Shown: in pieces, positions 4,978 to 6,510 of the stretch
Position numbering within the stretch: position 1 is the first letter of the stretch
How the letters are laid out: every line of letters begins with the position of its first letter
Assembly (NCBI GenBank): GCA_034433615.1
Contig: DAOUAJ010000424.1
Coordinates: 1 to 6,510 of the forward strand
Direction of reading: 5' to 3'
Length of the DNA: 6,510 nucleotides
From: DAOUAJ01 sp034433615
Lineage (GTDB): Bacteria; Chloroflexota; Anaerolineae; DUEN01
The notes under the pieces: generated by a model
What the model saw: only the letters and a program-made list of their open reading frames with translations
The model's database searches: none
What the model was told of the DNA's origin: nothing
Position numbers and translations under genes: made by a program

Positions 4978-5741
4978 ATCCACAGCCCACCGGAGAGGTT
5001 CAGTTCGCAGCCAGTGACATGGCTTGCCTCGTCCGATGCCAGATAAACCACCCCCGCCGCGATGTCCTCCACCGTCTCCAGCCGCCCCAAAGGGGTTTGC
5101 CGGGACAGCTCCTCCAGGTAAGCCAGGCCATCCCCATGGGTCTGGTTGCGCAATTTGATCTCACCAGGCGTCGCTACCCAACCGACTGTCACCCAGTTGA
5201 CCCGGATGCGGTCAGGCAACAACTCCTGTGCCAGAGCTTTCGTCATCGTCAACAAGGCCCCTTTCGAGCAAGCGTAAGCCAGGCGATCTCCCCTTGCGCG
5301 GTAGGCCAGTGTCGAACCGATATTGATGATCGCTCCGCCACCCTGTTGTCGCATCGGCGGAATGGCAAAGCGAGAGCAGTGAAATGCACCGCGCGCGTTG
5401 ATGGCGAACACCTGATCCCACAACTCCGATGTCATCTCCATCAGCGGCACACTGGGAAAGATGGCAGCGTTGTTGACCAGCACGTCCAGCCGTCCAAAGT
5501 GGTCCACTGCAGCCTGAATCAGCGCGGCGCAATCCGATTCGCTGGCGACATCGGCTCGAACGAACAGCGCTCGCGCGCCCCACTCTCTGATCTCGCGAGC
5601 AACCTGCTCGCCCTGCTCAACTCGACGCCCCGACACAATAACCGCCGCCCCCTCCGCTGCCAGCATACGTGCGATCCCCTCGCCGATCCCACCTGTCGAG
5701 CCAGTAACAACTGCGACTTTGCCCCGTACTCTTGTCCCCAT
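4974..5741 (-). CDS. Short-chain dehydrogenase/reductase (SDR), classical type
   Basis: An NAD(P)-dependent oxidoreductase of about 255 residues, the usual classical SDR length. Numbering from the ATG at 5739-5741: cofactor motif TGSTGGIG at 13-20, RADV with the adenine-contact Asp at 64, NNAA at 90-93, catalytic Ser143 (IGSTLA), Tyr156 and Lys160 (YACSK), and C-terminal VTG-x-x-L-N-L-S-GG. SGRR after the second strand, with Arg rather than an acidic residue, leans toward NADP(H), though this is not decisive. The usual Asn-Pro-Gly after the catalytic helix is TVG here. The substrate cannot be told from sequence. It follows the aldolase gene by 67 nt on the same strand, so a sugar-acid or keto-acid catabolic operon is likely. 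The start is uncertain: the frame stays open to a GTG at 5769-5771, but homology begins at the ATG chosen. Its stop overlaps the opposite-strand gene by 4 nt. Confidence 0.9.
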   Translation of the reverse strand: MGTRVRGKVAVVTGSTGGIGEGIARMLAAEGAAVIVSGRRVEQGEQVAREIREWGARALFVRADVASESDCAALIQAAVDHFGRLDVLVNNAAIFPSVPLMEMTSELWDQVFAINARGAFHCSRFAIPPMRQQGGGAIINIGSTLAYRARGDRLAYACSKGALLTMTKALAQELLPDRIRVNWVTVGWVATPGEIKLRNQTHGDGLAYLEELSRQTPLGRLETVEDIAAGVVYLASDEASHVTGCELNLSGGLWI

Positions 5742-5751
5742 AAAACTTCTT

Positions 5752-5801
5752 CTACATGACCTCCTGCCCACCGTTTCCTGTCCACCGCCCCTTACCTCCT
5801 T
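5752..5801 (-). promoter_or_regulatory. Unusual double ribosome-binding region before the SDR gene
   Basis: On the - strand a perfect AAGGAGGT (5794-5801) is followed after 8 nt by a GTG (5783-5785) in a frame different from the dehydrogenase. A second AGGAGG (5760-5765) is followed after 2 nt by ATGTAG (5752-5757), a start codon directly abutting a stop. The true ATG (5739-5741) is 18 nt beyond the second SD, with only a weak GAAGAAG nearer to it. Confidence 0.5.
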
Positions 5802-5808
5802 GCACTGC

Positions 5809-6510
5809 CTATCCTTTGGTGAAGAGTGGCTCGACCTCAGCCAAGATCGCGTTTAGCTCGGCACGATCATGATCGTCCAGCGCCCGGTCGGGTGCCCGGC
5901 AGACGCGCGTGGCAATGACGCCGCACCGCCAGAGCACTTCTTTATACACGGCCACGCCGTATAGCCGTTCATAGTTGATCAGCGGCAGAAGCTGGTTAAA
6001 CAATTGACGTGCTCCTACCTCATCTCCCGCTTCAAGCTTTTGCCAGATAGCGACATGGACATCGGTCACCTGGCAGGCCGGCATATTCCCTGCCGCGCCG
6101 CGCCGATGCTCATCCAGCAGGTAAATGCCCCCCTGCCCACCGAACACGCCTTTGCAAGCGCTGCCTGCGGCGGCTATAGTGGCACTGATCTGGCGTGGCT
6201 CCGGAGCCGTCTCTTCCTTGATGTACTCGACATGCAGCAACTCACGGCACATGCGCGCCAGCAATTCCGGGCTCATGGGCGTCCCCACGGGTGGGCCGTA
6301 GTTTTGAACGAAGATGGGGACATCTACCGCCCGCGAGAGCGCCTTGTAGTACTCGTAACAGCCCGCTGCGTCAGGGTGAAGAATGTGTGGCGGCATGGCC
6401 ATGATCCCATCCGCGCCGACACGCTGGGCGAACCGGCTGAGCTCAACAGCCGGCAGAGCATGACCTGATGTGGTAGACGCGATCACGGGCACTTGCCCGC
6501 TGGCTTCCGA
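5809..6510 (-). CDS. DapA/NanA-superfamily aldolase or dehydratase, N-terminus cut by window edge
   Basis: The frame is open to the window end, so about 234 residues of a roughly 300-residue (beta/alpha)8 enzyme are present. The GTG at 6490-6492 is an internal Val: the preceding residues (SEASGQ) lead into VPVIAST, matching the third strand of the fold. Counting from that Val as residue 1: GADGIMAMPPH (26-36), then PIFVQNYGPPVG, then EYIKEET with the Schiff-base Lys at 92 (bases 6217-6219), then GVFGGQGGIYLLDEHRRGAAGNMPA. Members form a Schiff base with pyruvate-type keto acids and catalyse aldol cleavage or dehydration. In true dihydrodipicolinate synthase the third motif is Y-N-x-P-x-R-T-G; here the Tyr is Gln (63) and the Arg is Pro, so lysine biosynthesis is unlikely and a catabolic keto-acid substrate more likely. 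It is followed 67 nt downstream by a dehydrogenase in the same direction. Confidence 0.88.
   Translation of the reverse strand, partial: SEASGQVPVIASTTSGHALPAVELSRFAQRVGADGIMAMPPHILHPDAAGCYEYYKALSRAVDVPIFVQNYGPPVGTPMSPELLARMCRELLHVEYIKEETAPEPRQISATIAAAGSACKGVFGGQGGIYLLDEHRRGAAGNMPACQVTDVHVAIWQKLEAGDEVGARQLFNQLLPLINYERLYGVAVYKEVLWRCGVIATRVCRAPDRALDDHDRAELNAILAEVEPLFTKG

Noticed and set aside
5019..5759. 246-codon + strand open frame opposite the SDR gene
   Set aside because: It lies exactly antisense to a firm SDR coding sequence, has no SD site and reads as low-information Cys/Arg/Gln-rich protein.
5519..5785. 88-codon - strand frame starting at the GTG after AAGGAGGT
   Set aside because: The SD is strong, but most of the frame overlaps conserved SDR codons in another frame and its protein is Arg/Ser/Cys-rich with no family resemblance. 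I kept only the leader as a regulatory observation.
5809..6510. dapA (lysine biosynthesis)
   Set aside because: The catalytic Tyr and the carboxylate-binding Arg are not conserved and the neighbour is an SDR instead of dapB or other lysine genes.

Overview
The window is a gene-dense, high-GC bacterial chromosomal segment with sigma70-type promoters and strong Shine-Dalgarno (SD) sites. The gene mix (DUF151 nuclease-like protein, SpoVT/AbrB-PIN toxin-antitoxin pair, ComM/YifB, PspC plus LiaI-LiaF-type membrane proteins, YtxH-like protein) and protein style would fit a Chloroflexota-like organism. That placement is an inference from gene content, not something the sequence proves. There is no rRNA, tRNA, CRISPR array or recognisable transposase.

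Region 1 (1-960) is a decayed module. A DUF151 (bifunctional nuclease-like) reading frame on the + strand is spread over three frames, with a clear break at a run of eight G at 202-209. It is tail-to-tail with a vapBC-type pair on the - strand. The antitoxin gene is intact. The PIN toxin loses homology after about residue 84 and then reads antisense into the DUF151 remnant. The antitoxin has a well-formed promoter overlapped by a perfect 8+8 bp inverted repeat, a likely autoregulatory operator.

Region 2 (964-2597) is a complete comM/yifB AAA+ ATPase gene on the - strand. It probably has its own extended -10 promoter immediately downstream of the preceding operon's terminator.

Region 3 (2599-4190) is a three-gene - strand envelope operon ending at a strong intrinsic terminator. 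It encodes a protein with two PspC domains separated by a LiaI-like membrane segment, a membrane protein built of three related two-helix repeats, and a small YtxH-like protein. An envelope-stress or membrane-maintenance role is the reasonable inference.

Region 4 (4191-4977) is a divergent promoter region and an orphan 216-codon + strand gene with a TTG start. It has no confident family, although its C-terminal third faintly resembles zinc metallopeptidases lacking the active-site motif.

Region 5 (4974-6510) is a - strand pair, a dihydrodipicolinate synthase/N-acetylneuraminate lyase superfamily aldolase (cut by the window edge) followed by a short-chain dehydrogenase. It looks like part of a catabolic operon for a sugar acid or keto acid. 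The dehydrogenase stop codon overlaps that of the convergent orphan gene. I did not find a clear new defence or mobile system. The best leads are the decayed DUF151/VapC junction, the orphan gene, the aldolase lacking the usual catalytic tyrosine, and the repeat-built membrane operon.
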